NCBI GenBank assembly: GCA_031280615.1
Contig: JAITGO010000021.1
Span: 1 to 64,000, forward strand
Direction of reading: 5' to 3'
Length of the DNA: 64,000 bases
Source: Desulfobulbus sp.
GTDB taxonomy: Bacteria > Desulfobacterota > Desulfobulbia > Desulfobulbales > Desulfobulbaceae
Below the pieces are notes generated by a model. It worked only from the letters and a program-made list of their open reading frames with translations, did not search any database and was not told where the DNA came from. Position numbers and translations under genes: made by a program. Of this stretch, positions 55,883 to 64,000 are shown in pieces. The first letter of the stretch is position 1; each line of letters starts with the position of its first letter.

Positions 55883-56472
55883 CGACCCACCTCCCGGCAA
55901 TCGGCGACGGGTTCCGGCCCGGCATCCCCGGCTGTCCCGCCGCTTGCACTGTCGCTTTCACCGCCGCCTTGATCCCGTCGCGCCAGCACCAAACCGCCGA
56001 TCAGGGCCACCAGCAAAATAAGGCCGGCGATCTCAAAGGGCAGCAGGTAGGTGGCGAACAGTTCCTGGCCCAGGGCCTTGGTATGGGTAACTTGGCGGAT
56101 GGCGTCGACGGTCCACACCCCCTTCTCGCCCAGGGTGAAGGCGGGTATGGTGGCGATCAGGCCCACGGCCAGGCCGGTGGCGATGATCCGTCCGAGCCAG
56201 GCATTGGGCACGAAGGCGGTCAAGTGGAGTTCCTCGCGCAGGCTGACCAGGAAAAGCACGAATAGGTAGAGCACCAGAATGGCGCCGGCGTAGACGATGA
56301 TCTGCACCGCGGCCAAAAACTCGGCGTTCAAGGTCAGGTACAACCCGGCCATGTGGAAAAACAGCACCAGGACCATGAGCACGCAATGGACCGGGTTGCG
56401 CAGGCTGATGGCCAACAGGCCGCTGGCCACGATCATCAGGGCGCAGTAGCCGAAAAAGAACTGGGGAAACAT
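55879..56472 (-). CDS. nuoJ: Complex I subunit J
   Basis: 197 residues from an ATG preceded by AAGGAGG. Five membrane helices; the YLTLNAEFLAAVQIIVYAGAILVLYLFVLFL block on helix 3 is the conserved hinge that links quinone reduction to pumping. The C-terminal 30 residues are polar and longer than usual (GGGESDSASGG). It overlaps nuoK by four bases and follows nuoI by nine. Confidence 0.97.
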   Translation of the reverse strand: MFPQFFFGYCALMIVASGLLAISLRNPVHCVLMVLVLFFHMAGLYLTLNAEFLAAVQIIVYAGAILVLYLFVLFLVSLREELHLTAFVPNAWLGRIIATGLAVGLIATIPAFTLGEKGVWTVDAIRQVTHTKALGQELFATYLLPFEIAGLILLVALIGGLVLARRDQGGGESDSASGGTAGDAGPEPVADCREVGR

Positions 56473-56481
56473 CGAGCCTCC

Positions 56482-57120
56482 TTATGCGTGTTCCGGGGGA
56501 AGATGCCGTTGCCATTGCCGCCCCACCACCTGCTGCTCGCCGCTCCATTCGGGCGGCACCGGCAGCCGTTTCGGCGCGGGCAGATCGCGTTCGGCAAGCC
56601 CGCGCGGCCGCCAGAACGGATTGACGTACGCATCGACCGGCATGTCCAGTTGGGCCGCGAACCGGTCCCAATTGGACAGCAACTGTTCCTTGGTGAAATA
56701 CAGCGAGGTCCGGTCGCAGCTGCTGTACTCGAACACCTCGGTGAGCACGATGGCGTTCACCGGGCAGACCTCCTCGCAAAAGCCGCAGTAGACGCAGCGC
56801 AGCGCCTCGATCCGGTAGCAGTCGATCATTCGGCGGCTGCCCGGCTCCTTGTCCTTGTGCGACCGGATGCGGATGCAGCGCGACGGGCAGACCATGGCGC
56901 AGCGCATGCAGCCGACGCACTTGCAGTCGCCGGTGGCGGGATCGCGCACCAAGGCGTGCTGGCCGCGGAAACCGGGGCGGATCCGCGGCCGCTCGTCCGG
57001 ATACTGGCGGGTGATCGGCCTGGAAAAAAGGCGTTTTAAGGTCAGGCCCATGCCCTGGAGGATTTCGACCTGGAAAATCGTGCCCAGAAGGCCGCGCCGG
57101 GGTTTGTACCGAATCTGCAT
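56482..57120 (-). CDS. nuoI: Complex I subunit I (two [4Fe-4S] clusters)
   Basis: 212 residues. Two cluster motifs, CVGCMRCAMVCP and CVYCGFCEEVCP, each with a remote Cys, hold clusters N6a and N6b. These pass electrons to cluster N2 in NuoB. Near the start GLTLKRLFSRPITRQYPDERP is the membrane-touching helix region typical of NuoI. The C-terminal 45 residues (from RPRGLAERD) are extended and Arg/Pro-rich, longer than in Escherichia coli. It lies 16 bases after nuoH. Confidence 0.97.
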   Translation of the reverse strand: MQIRYKPRRGLLGTIFQVEILQGMGLTLKRLFSRPITRQYPDERPRIRPGFRGQHALVRDPATGDCKCVGCMRCAMVCPSRCIRIRSHKDKEPGSRRMIDCYRIEALRCVYCGFCEEVCPVNAIVLTEVFEYSSCDRTSLYFTKEQLLSNWDRFAAQLDMPVDAYVNPFWRPRGLAERDLPAPKRLPVPPEWSGEQQVVGRQWQRHLPPEHA

Positions 57121-57136
57121 AATGCTTGTCTACCTC

Positions 57137-58105
57137 TTAGTCGAGGATCGCCTTCAGACAGGCGGTGAGGACGATGTTGGCCAGCGCCATCGGGATCAGC
57201 ACCTTCCAACCCAGCCCCATCAACTGGTCGTAGCGGTAGCGTGGCAGGGTGGCCCTGATCCAGATGAACAGGAACATGAACAGATAAATTTTGAGCACGA
57301 ACCACAGCGGCGGGAAAAAAGGAACCGGGAAAGGCCCGTTCCAGCCGCCGAGAAAGCAGATGGTGGCAATGGAGGCCATGACCATCATGCCGATGTACTC
57401 GGCCATGAAGAAGATGGCGTACCGCATGCCGCTGTATTCGGTGCTGTAGCCGGAAACCAGTTCGGTTTCCGCCTCGGGCAGGTCAAAGGGCACCCGGTTG
57501 GTCTCGGCCAGCATGCTGATGAAGAAGACGAAAAAACCGATGCATTGCGGCATCAGGTACATGCCCAGGAACCGGTCGCCCTGGGCCTCGACGATTTCGC
57601 TCAAATTGAGCGAGCCGGCCAGCAGCATCACCCCGACCAGGCTCAGCCCCATGCTGATCTCGTAGCTGATGACCTGGGCCATGGAACGCATGCCGCCCAG
57701 AAAGCTGTATTTGGAGTTCGACGACCAGCCGGCCAGGACCACGCCGTAGCTGGCCAGCGAGCTCATGGCAAAGACGAACAGTAGGCCGATGTCGATGTCG
57801 GCCAGCACCCAACCTTTGGCAAAGGGCAGCACCGCCAGCGAGGTCAGCATCGCCACCAGGCAGATGATCGGCGCGGCCAGGAAGGTCGGCCGGTCGGCGT
57901 TCTCGGGGACGATGTCTTCCTTGAAAAAACTCTTGATGCCGTCGGCAATGGGCTGGAGCAGGCCGTGCCAGCCGACCCGCATCGGCCCCAGCCGCACCTG
58001 CATGTGGCCGATGATCTTGCGCTCGAAATAGGTGGCGTAGGCCACATGGAGCATGACCACCGCAAAGAGGATCACGATCCACAGCAGCATCAGCAGGATA
58101 TCCAT
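57137..58105 (-). CDS. nuoH: Complex I subunit H
   Basis: 322 residues from an ATG with GAGGG upstream. Eight membrane helices. ATYFERKIIGHMQVRLGPMRVG and LLQPIADGIKSFFKEDIVP near the start, and ETNRVPFDLPEAETELVSGYSTEYSG line the quinone chamber. The charged loops contact NuoB and NuoD. It follows nuoD by 36 bases. Confidence 0.98.
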   Translation of the reverse strand: MDILLMLLWIVILFAVVMLHVAYATYFERKIIGHMQVRLGPMRVGWHGLLQPIADGIKSFFKEDIVPENADRPTFLAAPIICLVAMLTSLAVLPFAKGWVLADIDIGLLFVFAMSSLASYGVVLAGWSSNSKYSFLGGMRSMAQVISYEISMGLSLVGVMLLAGSLNLSEIVEAQGDRFLGMYLMPQCIGFFVFFISMLAETNRVPFDLPEAETELVSGYSTEYSGMRYAIFFMAEYIGMMVMASIATICFLGGWNGPFPVPFFPPLWFVLKIYLFMFLFIWIRATLPRYRYDQLMGLGWKVLIPMALANIVLTACLKAILD

Positions 58106-58141
58106 ACAAGCCCTCGGTTCAACATTCGGTTAACAATGCGA

Positions 58142-59368
58142 TCACCGGTCGGACTCGCCCAGGACCACGTCCAGGCTGCCGATGTTGGCGATCAGGTCGG
58201 CGATCAGCTCGCCTTTGGCAATCGCGGCCAGCGCCCCGATATGAATGAACGAGGGCGAGCGGATGTGCATCCGGTAGGGGCGGTTGTTGCCGTCGGAAAT
58301 GAAATAGAAGCCCAGTTCGCCCTTGGGCACCTCGGTGGCCACGTAGACATCGCCGGTAAGATAGAGGTTGCGGTCGCGGATGAGCTTGATCAGCCCGGTG
58401 CCGTAGGCGTTGGTCCCGGCTTCGATCCGGGCCGGCGCCTTGTTGGGCATGACCAGATCCGGAGCGTCCGGGCCGAAGATCGGGCCGGGCGGCAGTTGGT
58501 CGATGCACTGCTGGATGATCCGCTCCGACTGGTGCATTTCTTCCATGCGGCAGCGGTAGCGGGCATAGATGTCGCCGTCGCTGCCCAGGGGCACCTCGAA
58601 GTCGACCAGGCCGTAGGCGTCGTAGGGCTGGTGCTTGCGCAGGTCGTAATCCACGCCCGAACCGCGCAGGCAGGCGCCGGTCAGGCCCAGTGCCAGGGCC
58701 TCTTCGCCCGTGACCTTGCCGATCCCCACCGTGCGCTTGAGCCAGATGCGGTTGGTGTCGATCAGGGTTTCGTATTCTTCGATCCGGGAGGGAAAGATGT
58801 CGAGGAAACGCTGCAACTCGTCGATGAAGCGGACGGTCACATCCTGGCGGACTCCACCGATCCGGGGATAGGAAAAGGTCAGCCGGGCCCCGCACAGCTC
58901 CTCGAACAGATCCAGCAGAATCTCGCGTTCGCGGAAACAGTAGAGGAAGACCGTCATGGCGCCGATGTCCAGGGCATGGGTGGCCAGCCAGAGCAAATGC
59001 GAGCAGATCCGCGACATCTCGGCCACCATGGTGCGGATGTACTGGGCGCGCAGGGGCACCGAGATGCCGAGCAGCCGCTCCACCGCCACGCAGTAGCCGA
59101 CGTTGTTGGCCATGGCGGCGATGTAGTCGAGCCGGTCGGTGAGGATCAGGGTCTGGGCATAGGTTTTGTTTTCCGCCAGCTTTTCAAAACCCCGATGGAG
59201 ATAACCCACCTGGGGGGTGCAGGCGACGATGGTTTCGCCGTCCAGTTCGAGATCGACCCGCAGCACGCCGTGGGTGGCCGGATGCTGCGGCCCCATGCGC
59301 AGGGAATAGCGCTCGCCCTCGCCGTCGGCCACCGGGATTTCCATGTTCTTGGCGATCGGCCGGGTCAT
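58142..59368 (-). CDS. nuoD: Complex I subunit D (49 kDa-type)
   Basis: 408 residues from an ATG preceded by GAGGAGG. MGPQHPATHGVLRVDLELDGE and GYLHRGFEKLAENKTY carry the His and Tyr-side residues of the quinone site; MSRICSHLLWLATHALDIGA follows. The protein is a relative of [NiFe]-hydrogenase large subunits but has lost the metal Cys pairs. It is separate from nuoC, unlike the fused enteric form; start and nuoC stop overlap by four bases. Confidence 0.98.
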   Translation of the reverse strand: MTRPIAKNMEIPVADGEGERYSLRMGPQHPATHGVLRVDLELDGETIVACTPQVGYLHRGFEKLAENKTYAQTLILTDRLDYIAAMANNVGYCVAVERLLGISVPLRAQYIRTMVAEMSRICSHLLWLATHALDIGAMTVFLYCFREREILLDLFEELCGARLTFSYPRIGGVRQDVTVRFIDELQRFLDIFPSRIEEYETLIDTNRIWLKRTVGIGKVTGEEALALGLTGACLRGSGVDYDLRKHQPYDAYGLVDFEVPLGSDGDIYARYRCRMEEMHQSERIIQQCIDQLPPGPIFGPDAPDLVMPNKAPARIEAGTNAYGTGLIKLIRDRNLYLTGDVYVATEVPKGELGFYFISDGNNRPYRMHIRSPSFIHIGALAAIAKGELIADLIANIGSLDVVLGESDR

Positions 59369-59949
59369 GGTTCGTCCTCCTCGGGTGCCGTTTGTCCGTG
59401 GGCATGGCCGTCCGGATCGAAACCGAACCGGTCGAGTTCCCGCACCTTGGCCAGCAGTTCGGTCATGCCGGCCCACTCCTCCTTGCCCTTGAGCGGGTAG
59501 TCCTTGCGCAGGGGATGGCCGACCCAGTCGTCCGGCAGGAGCACCCGCCGCAAATCGGGGTGGTTGTTGAAATGGATGCCGAACAGATCGAAAGTCTCGC
59601 GTTCGAGCCAGTTGGCGCCGGGCCAGAGTTCGACCACCGAATCGATGGCCGGGTCCTTGTCCCCCACCTCGGCCCGCACCCGGATTTCGTGGCGCAACGG
59701 GATGGAATAGAGATTGTAGACCACCTCGAACCGCGACAGCCCCGGCTCCCGGCGGCGGGCATTGTCCACCCCGCACAGGGCGCGGAGATGGTCCATGCGG
59801 ATGGTCTCGGTGGTGCGCAGCCAGCGGAGGATGTCGACGATCCGCCCCGGCCGAACGACCGCCGCCGCCTGGCCCTGATTGAGGTAGCTATGCAGAATTT
59901 CGTCAGGAAATTCGGCCCGCAGCCGGTCGGCTATCGCCATTGACTCCAT
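59365..59949 (-). CDS. nuoC: Complex I subunit C (30 kDa-type)
   Basis: 194 residues from the ATG at 59949, nine bases after [43 protein letters not shown] is the hallmark of the family (residues about 115-152). The N-terminal 30 residues are variable. It forms part of the peripheral arm near the quinone site. The gene begins 19 bases before the nuoB stop. Confidence 0.97.
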   Translation of the reverse strand: MESMAIADRLRAEFPDEILHSYLNQGQAAAVVRPGRIVDILRWLRTTETIRMDHLRALCGVDNARRREPGLSRFEVVYNLYSIPLRHEIRVRAEVGDKDPAIDSVVELWPGANWLERETFDLFGIHFNNHPDLRRVLLPDDWVGHPLRKDYPLKGKEEWAGMTELLAKVRELDRFGFDPDGHAHGQTAPEEDEP

Positions 59950-60452
59950 CGGTATTGTTCCTTGCGAATCTTTTCCTGAAGTTGCAGAAAGCCTTCGAGC
60001 AACGCCTCGGGGCGCGGCGGGCAGCCGGGCACGTACACGTCCACCGGGATGATCTGGTCGACGCCCTGAGTGACCGCATAGGTGTCGAACACCCCGCCGC
60101 TGCAGGCGCAGCTGCCCATGGCCAGGACATAGCGGGGCTCGGGCATCTGGTCGTAGACCCGCCGCAGCACCGGCGCCATCTTCTTGCTCAGAGTGCCGGC
60201 CACCACCATGCAGTCGGCCTGGCGGGGGCTGGCGCGGAAGAGGACGCCGAAGCGGTCGAGATCGTTGGTCGCGGCGCCGGCATCCATCATCTCGATGGCG
60301 CAACAGGCCAGGCCGAAGGTCACCGGCCAGATCGAACCGGCCCGGCCCCAATTGACCAGTTTGTTCAACGGGCCGAGAATGGCGTTGGCCCCGGGAATGA
60401 GCCGGACGCCCTCCTCCAGCCGGACCATGGCCGGATCGGCTATTTCTCCCAT
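59931..60452 (-). CDS. nuoB: Complex I subunit B (cluster N2)
   Basis: 173 residues. The Cys motif of cluster N2 is present: [11 protein letters not shown] gives the tandem Cys, GSCACSGG the third, [11 protein letters not shown] the fourth. NuoB reduces quinone at the interface with NuoD. The start lies inside the nuoA coding end (13-base overlap) and the end overlaps nuoC. Confidence 0.98.
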   Translation of the reverse strand: MGEIADPAMVRLEEGVRLIPGANAILGPLNKLVNWGRAGSIWPVTFGLACCAIEMMDAGAATNDLDRFGVLFRASPRQADCMVVAGTLSKKMAPVLRRVYDQMPEPRYVLAMGSCACSGGVFDTYAVTQGVDQIIPVDVYVPGCPPRPEALLEGFLQLQEKIRKEQYRWSQWR

Positions 60453-60808
60453 TGCAGCACCTCCTTCTTCCAGGCATAGACATAGCCGACCAGCAGCAGG
60501 CCGATGAACAGGAGCATCTCGACCAGGGCGAACACGCCCAACCGGTCGTAGCTCACCGCCCAGGGGTACAGGTAGATGGCTTCGACGTCGAACACCACGA
60601 ACAGGATGGCAATCAGGTAGAATTTCACCGAAAACCGCATCCGGGGCGCCTCGGTGGGCTCGTTGCCCGACTCGTAGGCGATCAGTTTTTCCCGATAGGG
60701 CCTGCTGAGGCGAAAAAACCGCCCCAGAAAAAGGGTGAGCACCCCGAACAGCACCCCGAAGACGAGCAGCAGCAAAATGCCGAGATATTCCCTGGGCAGC
60801 GTATCCAT
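60440..60808 (-). CDS. nuoA: Complex I subunit A
   Basis: 122 residues from the ATG at 60808, with CGGAG upstream; the longer frame to 60856 is not family-like. Three membrane helices. [40 protein letters not shown] is the signature block with the conserved Cys-loop replaced by Ser/Gly. It is the first nuo gene, 13 bases after the ferredoxin-like gene, so complex I and the oxidoreductase are one transcription unit. Confidence 0.96.
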   Translation of the reverse strand: MDTLPREYLGILLLLVFGVLFGVLTLFLGRFFRLSRPYREKLIAYESGNEPTEAPRMRFSVKFYLIAILFVVFDVEAIYLYPWAVSYDRLGVFALVEMLLFIGLLLVGYVYAWKKEVLQWEK

Positions 60809-60821
60809 GGCCGCGCTCCGC

Positions 60822-61328
60822 TCAACGCCGCAGGTTCTGGAGCATTTGCTCGGCAAAGGCCTGCCGCGCCGCCTGGGAGGCGGCCGAGGGCGTGGTGAAG
60901 GTCAGGCAGCCAGTGGTGCACTTGGTGACGCAGGCCGGCTCCAGCCCGACATCGATCCGGTCCTTGCACAGATCGCATTTACCCACCTTGCCGGTATCGG
61001 GGTTCCACTGGGGCACGGTCCAGGGGCAAGCGGTGATGCAGGCCTTGCAGCCGACGCAGGCGCTCTCCTCGACAAAGACGATGCCGTCCTGGTCGCGCCG
61101 CCGCATGGCCCCGGTGGGGCAGGCATCGACGCACCAGGGTTTTTCGCAGTGGAAGCAGGATAAATACACGAAATCGATCCGGGGCGGCGAGACCGCGGTT
61201 TGGCTGACCTCGATCATCCGGCAGTAGAAGGCGCCGGGGCCGGAATTGTTCTTGTCCTTGCAATGGACCTCGCAGGCCCGGCAGCCGATACAGTCGGCCA
61301 CATTCTGGGTGACGATATATGCGCTCAT
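60822..61328 (-). CDS. 4Fe-4S ferredoxin-type electron-transfer subunit (four clusters)
   Basis: 168 residues. Four Cys motifs for [4Fe-4S] clusters: CIGCRACEVHC, CFHCEKPWCVDACP, CVGCKACITACP and CDLCKDRIDVGLEPACVTKC. This is the DmsB/PhsB/FdhB-type electron wire of molybdopterin oxidoreductases. No signal peptide or membrane helix is present, so it acts in the cytoplasm. It lies 15 bases after the molybdopterin gene and 13 before nuoA. I infer that it carries electrons from the molybdopterin subunit towards complex I. Confidence 0.95.
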   Translation of the reverse strand: MSAYIVTQNVADCIGCRACEVHCKDKNNSGPGAFYCRMIEVSQTAVSPPRIDFVYLSCFHCEKPWCVDACPTGAMRRRDQDGIVFVEESACVGCKACITACPWTVPQWNPDTGKVGKCDLCKDRIDVGLEPACVTKCTTGCLTFTTPSAASQAARQAFAEQMLQNLRR

Positions 61329-61343
61329 GATGATGCTCCTGTT

Positions 61344-63428
61344 TCAGGCCCGGGTCACGGTGACAAAACTTTCCGCCAGATTGAGGCCGCCGCCGGCCTG
61401 GTCCCATTCCTTCAGCTTGCCCTGCATGAAGACCTGGTCGGCCAGACCCTTGCCGAACGACCGCTTCTTGGCCGGCACATCGGTGCCGAAGCCGTGCAGC
61501 ATGAACACCGCCTCCGGATGGATGCGGTCGGTGACGTAAGCGGCGATTTTGCCCTGCTGGTCGCCGTTGGCCACCATGACCAAGTCGCCGTCCTTGATGC
61601 CCAGCCGGTTGGCGGCCACGGGATGGATCCACAGCCGGTTGACGTCGAGCAGGTCGCAGAGGATGGGGTTGTTCTGGTGCTGGCCGTGGGCCTGGTAGCC
61701 GGTGCGGCCGAACAGCAGCCGGAAGGAGCCCGGCGGCGGCGCGGTGGGCGCGGCATAGGCCGGCAGCGACGGCACGCCCATGGCTTCCCACTGGGGGTTG
61801 ACCAGCTCGATCTTGCCCGACTCGGTGCCGAATTTGAGTTGGTCGCGGTCGTACCAGATGGCTTTGTCGCTCAACTTGACAAACCCCTTGGCATCGAAAT
61901 CGGCGCTGGTCAGGCCGGTGTCCTGCAACTGGTAGAGCCAGATGTCCTCGATGGACTTGAAGGGAAAATATTCCCCCTTGCCCAGCCGCTTGGCCAATTC
62001 GAGGTAGATCTCCCAGCCGGCCTTGGTGTTGTTCAGCGGCTTGACACATTGCTGCCGCCGGCCGAAACCGGGCTTCAGCCCCTTTTCGGTACGCAGGATG
62101 GAATCGCGCTCGAGAAAGGTGCTTTCCGGCAGGATCACGTCCGCAAACCAGGCGGTTTCGCTGAAGTTGACATCCACGGCCACGATCAGGTCGAGCCGGT
62201 CGAGAATCCGCCGCTGCTCTTTGGTGTCGGGCATGGCGATGAAGGGGTTGTGCCGGTGGACGAAGTAGGCCTTGACCGGATAGGGCAGGCCGGTGTCGAT
62301 GGCCTCCAGGGCGGTCTGGAGCATGCCCGCGCCCTTGTCCCACTGCGGGTAGCGCGAGCCGCAGCCGTCGGCCCGCTCCTCGTTCACCGCCGGCACCAGC
62401 GAAGCCAGGCTCTTGAGGCCCGATTTGCCGGCATCCTTGGGGCCTTTGGGATAAAAAAGGCCGCCGGGCTGCTCGATGCTGCCCAACAGCGCGTTGAGGA
62501 TATGGATCATCCGCGAGGCGTAGAAGGAATCGCGGTAGCGGGACAGCATCCAGCCGGGATGGATGATCACCTTGGGCCGATCCTCGTTCAGTTCGCGGCA
62601 AAAGGCCTCGATTTCCGCGGCCGCGATGCCGCACTCGCCGGCCGCCCATTCCGGAGTGTAAGGGGCGAGAAAATTCTTGAATTCGGCCAGGCCGTTGACG
62701 TAGCGGGCCACGAATTCGTGGTCGTAGTAGCCGTTGCCCACGATACAGTGCGCGATTCCCAGCAGCAGGGCGTAATCGGTGCCGGGCTTGATCTGCCAAT
62801 AGCGGCTGGCCTTGCCGGCGGTCACCGAGGCGCGCGGATCGATATAAGTGACGCGGGCGCCGTTCTTGATGCCTTTGAGGAAGCTCTTCACCTCCTTGAC
62901 CTTCAGCGATTCGGTGATGTTGCGGCCAAACAGGACGATGTGGCGGGAGTTTTCGTAATCATAGGCAAAATCCTTTCGCCCCATGCCATACACCGATTTG
63001 GAGGCATGATGGACGTTGCGGCCGCAGGTGCAATCGTGATTGATGTAGTTGGGCGATCCCAACGACTTGAGAAAGGCTTGGCGCAGGTCGGCAAAGGGGC
63101 CGCCCCGGTCGGACAGCACAATCGACCGGCCGCCGTGTTCGGCGACGATGGGCCGCAGCCGGCTGACGATGTAATCGTAGGCCTCGTCCCAGGAGACCTC
63201 CCGCCATTCCCCTGCCCCGCGCTGGCCCCGGCGCAGCAAGGGCGCAGCCGGCCGCTGCCGGTCTTCGCGCTGGGCAAAGGCCGCACCACCCTTGGCGCAC
63301 AGGCTCCTGCCCATGCCGCCGTCATGGGTGTTTCCCTCGATCCACACGGGCCGGCCGTCTTCCACCTGCACGCTCACCGGACAGCGGACCGCACACATCC
63401 CGCAAATACTGTATTTCGTCTCTGTCAT
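61344..63428 (-). CDS. Molybdopterin oxidoreductase, cytoplasmic (formate dehydrogenase/thiosulfate reductase superfamily)
   Basis: 694 residues from the ATG at 63428, seven bases after GAGGAG; an in-frame TTG two codons upstream is rejected. The N-terminal CGMCAVRCP with a fourth Cys near 44 binds a [4Fe-4S] cluster. SNxG-type pterin segments include NHDCTCGRNVHHASKSVYG, where a Cys may be the Mo/W ligand; I cannot decide which. The C-terminal dinucleotide-binding domain starts near 570 (FRLLFGRTGYQAHGQHQNNP). No Tat signal is present, unlike periplasmic relatives. The substrate is unknown: formate, thiosulfate/polysulfide or another. It heads the operon with the ferredoxin and nuoA-N. Confidence 0.9.
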   Translation of the reverse strand: MTETKYSICGMCAVRCPVSVQVEDGRPVWIEGNTHDGGMGRSLCAKGGAAFAQREDRQRPAAPLLRRGQRGAGEWREVSWDEAYDYIVSRLRPIVAEHGGRSIVLSDRGGPFADLRQAFLKSLGSPNYINHDCTCGRNVHHASKSVYGMGRKDFAYDYENSRHIVLFGRNITESLKVKEVKSFLKGIKNGARVTYIDPRASVTAGKASRYWQIKPGTDYALLLGIAHCIVGNGYYDHEFVARYVNGLAEFKNFLAPYTPEWAAGECGIAAAEIEAFCRELNEDRPKVIIHPGWMLSRYRDSFYASRMIHILNALLGSIEQPGGLFYPKGPKDAGKSGLKSLASLVPAVNEERADGCGSRYPQWDKGAGMLQTALEAIDTGLPYPVKAYFVHRHNPFIAMPDTKEQRRILDRLDLIVAVDVNFSETAWFADVILPESTFLERDSILRTEKGLKPGFGRRQQCVKPLNNTKAGWEIYLELAKRLGKGEYFPFKSIEDIWLYQLQDTGLTSADFDAKGFVKLSDKAIWYDRDQLKFGTESGKIELVNPQWEAMGVPSLPAYAAPTAPPPGSFRLLFGRTGYQAHGQHQNNPILCDLLDVNRLWIHPVAANRLGIKDGDLVMVANGDQQGKIAAYVTDRIHPEAVFMLHGFGTDVPAKKRSFGKGLADQVFMQGKLKEWDQAGGGLNLAESFVTVTRA

Positions 63429-64000
63429 CGTCAAACTCCTCGAACCACCTTGCCAACCCTGGGGCGAGCGGCAGCTCTCCTTTTATGTCAATTCGATTGA
63501 TATAATTCACTTGGGATCGATCCGCTGGTCCGGTCGCAATCCTGTTGCCCGGCCCCCCTGTTGTGCAGAAAAATCACTCGGCCCGTTTTCAATCGCTTCG
63601 GTCCCGATCAGCCTGGGGCCGCCCGGCCACACGTATCAATATTACTGAACGACAAGCTTCGCCAAGCTAAAAATAATTTAAAAGTGACTGTTATATCTAC
63701 AAAATTCAAAATTAAAATGGAAATCTATTTTACCACAGCAAAGAATAAATTTTAATGATAGCAATTTCACTTATCCCTGCCGCTCGCTCAATCCGGTTGA
63801 TTGGCGGGTTCTTGGTCTCCACCCGCCGACCGTGCATCGGCTTCGACCCTCTCCGGCTTCATCGATGAAAAAGCATTGCATGATACCTCTGGAGTGCGGT
63901 GTTGTCATTGAAATGGAGCAAGGAGCGGCCACAGGCTACCGCAAGCCTGTATATATCCGGCTCTGGCCGGCGTGGGCAACCAATGCTCGCCGATCCCGAT
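63429..64000. promoter_or_regulatory. Upstream region of the oxidoreductase-nuo operon
   Basis: 572 bases to the window edge. The part 63650-63770 is strongly AT-rich and is the likely promoter region, but no near-consensus -35/-10 or sigma-54 pair stands out. The last 200 bases are GC-rich again with no supported frame, tRNA or repeat. Confidence 0.4.

Noticed and set aside
63561..63755. 64-codon frame at the right end
   Set aside because: No start signal; the sequence turns into an AT-rich Lys/Asn/Ile string typical of non-coding DNA.

Overview
The window is 64 kb of a GC-rich bacterial chromosome with densely packed, often overlapping genes and no rRNA, tRNA, CRISPR array or recognisable insertion sequence. 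Gene content points to an anaerobic Deltaproteobacterium/Desulfobacterota, most like the Desulfobulbales: an 11-subunit complex I without nuoEFG, a cytoplasmic molybdopterin oxidoreductase with its ferredoxin-like subunit, a fused ADP-forming acetyl-CoA synthetase, a TauE/SafE permease between universal-stress proteins, several chemoreceptors and many two-component proteins. The taxonomic call is inferred from gene content only.

Layout. 0-7 kb: three chemoreceptor genes (the first cut by the window edge) and a c-di-GMP phosphodiesterase with a degenerate GGDEF domain. 7-10 kb: a possible 48-residue small gene, a nitroreductase, YjbQ and a HlyD-type lipoprotein. 9.9-13 kb: a hybrid kinase/HD-GYP regulator pair behind a consensus sigma-70 promoter. 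13-17.4 kb: uvrB, a DUF374 acyltransferase and cobyrinate diamide synthase, tightly spaced. 17.4-19.4 kb: an AT-rich patch with a methyltransferase, a hotdog protein and a small membrane protein. 19.7-25.5 kb: a four-gene acetyl-CoA operon (HDAC/AcuC-like, CBS-ACT/AcuB-like, ADP-forming acetyl-CoA synthetase, CoA-transferase fused to a GNAT domain). 25.7-29.8 kb: a YbhFSR-like ABC-2 exporter. 29.9-32.7 kb: a sensor kinase and sigma-54 activator. 32.8-35.3 kb: an AT-rich gene for a large secreted protein with two LamG-like copies around a helical core.

35.9-38 kb: a Lon-type protease with a response-regulator receiver domain between its helical linker and AAA+ module; its ribosome-binding site and start codon are duplicated in tandem. 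38.4-41.7 kb: USP/membrane protein, TauE permease, tandem USP and a small membrane protein, behind a sigma-54-like element. 41.8-44.4 kb: RhlB-like helicase, dCMP deaminase and an alpha/beta hydrolase. 44.9-48.1 kb: envelope and periplasmic proteins. 48.2-50.4 kb: polyphosphate kinase. 50.6-63.4 kb: one long minus-strand operon, molybdopterin oxidoreductase, four-cluster ferredoxin, then nuoABCDHIJKLMN, which looks like a respiratory input module feeding a complex I that has no NADH module.

The most unusual items are the receiver-Lon fusion, the rebuilt acuABC-like acetyl-CoA operon, the oxidoreductase-complex I operon, the LamG-helical-LamG secreted protein, and the nested start in the USP/membrane gene.
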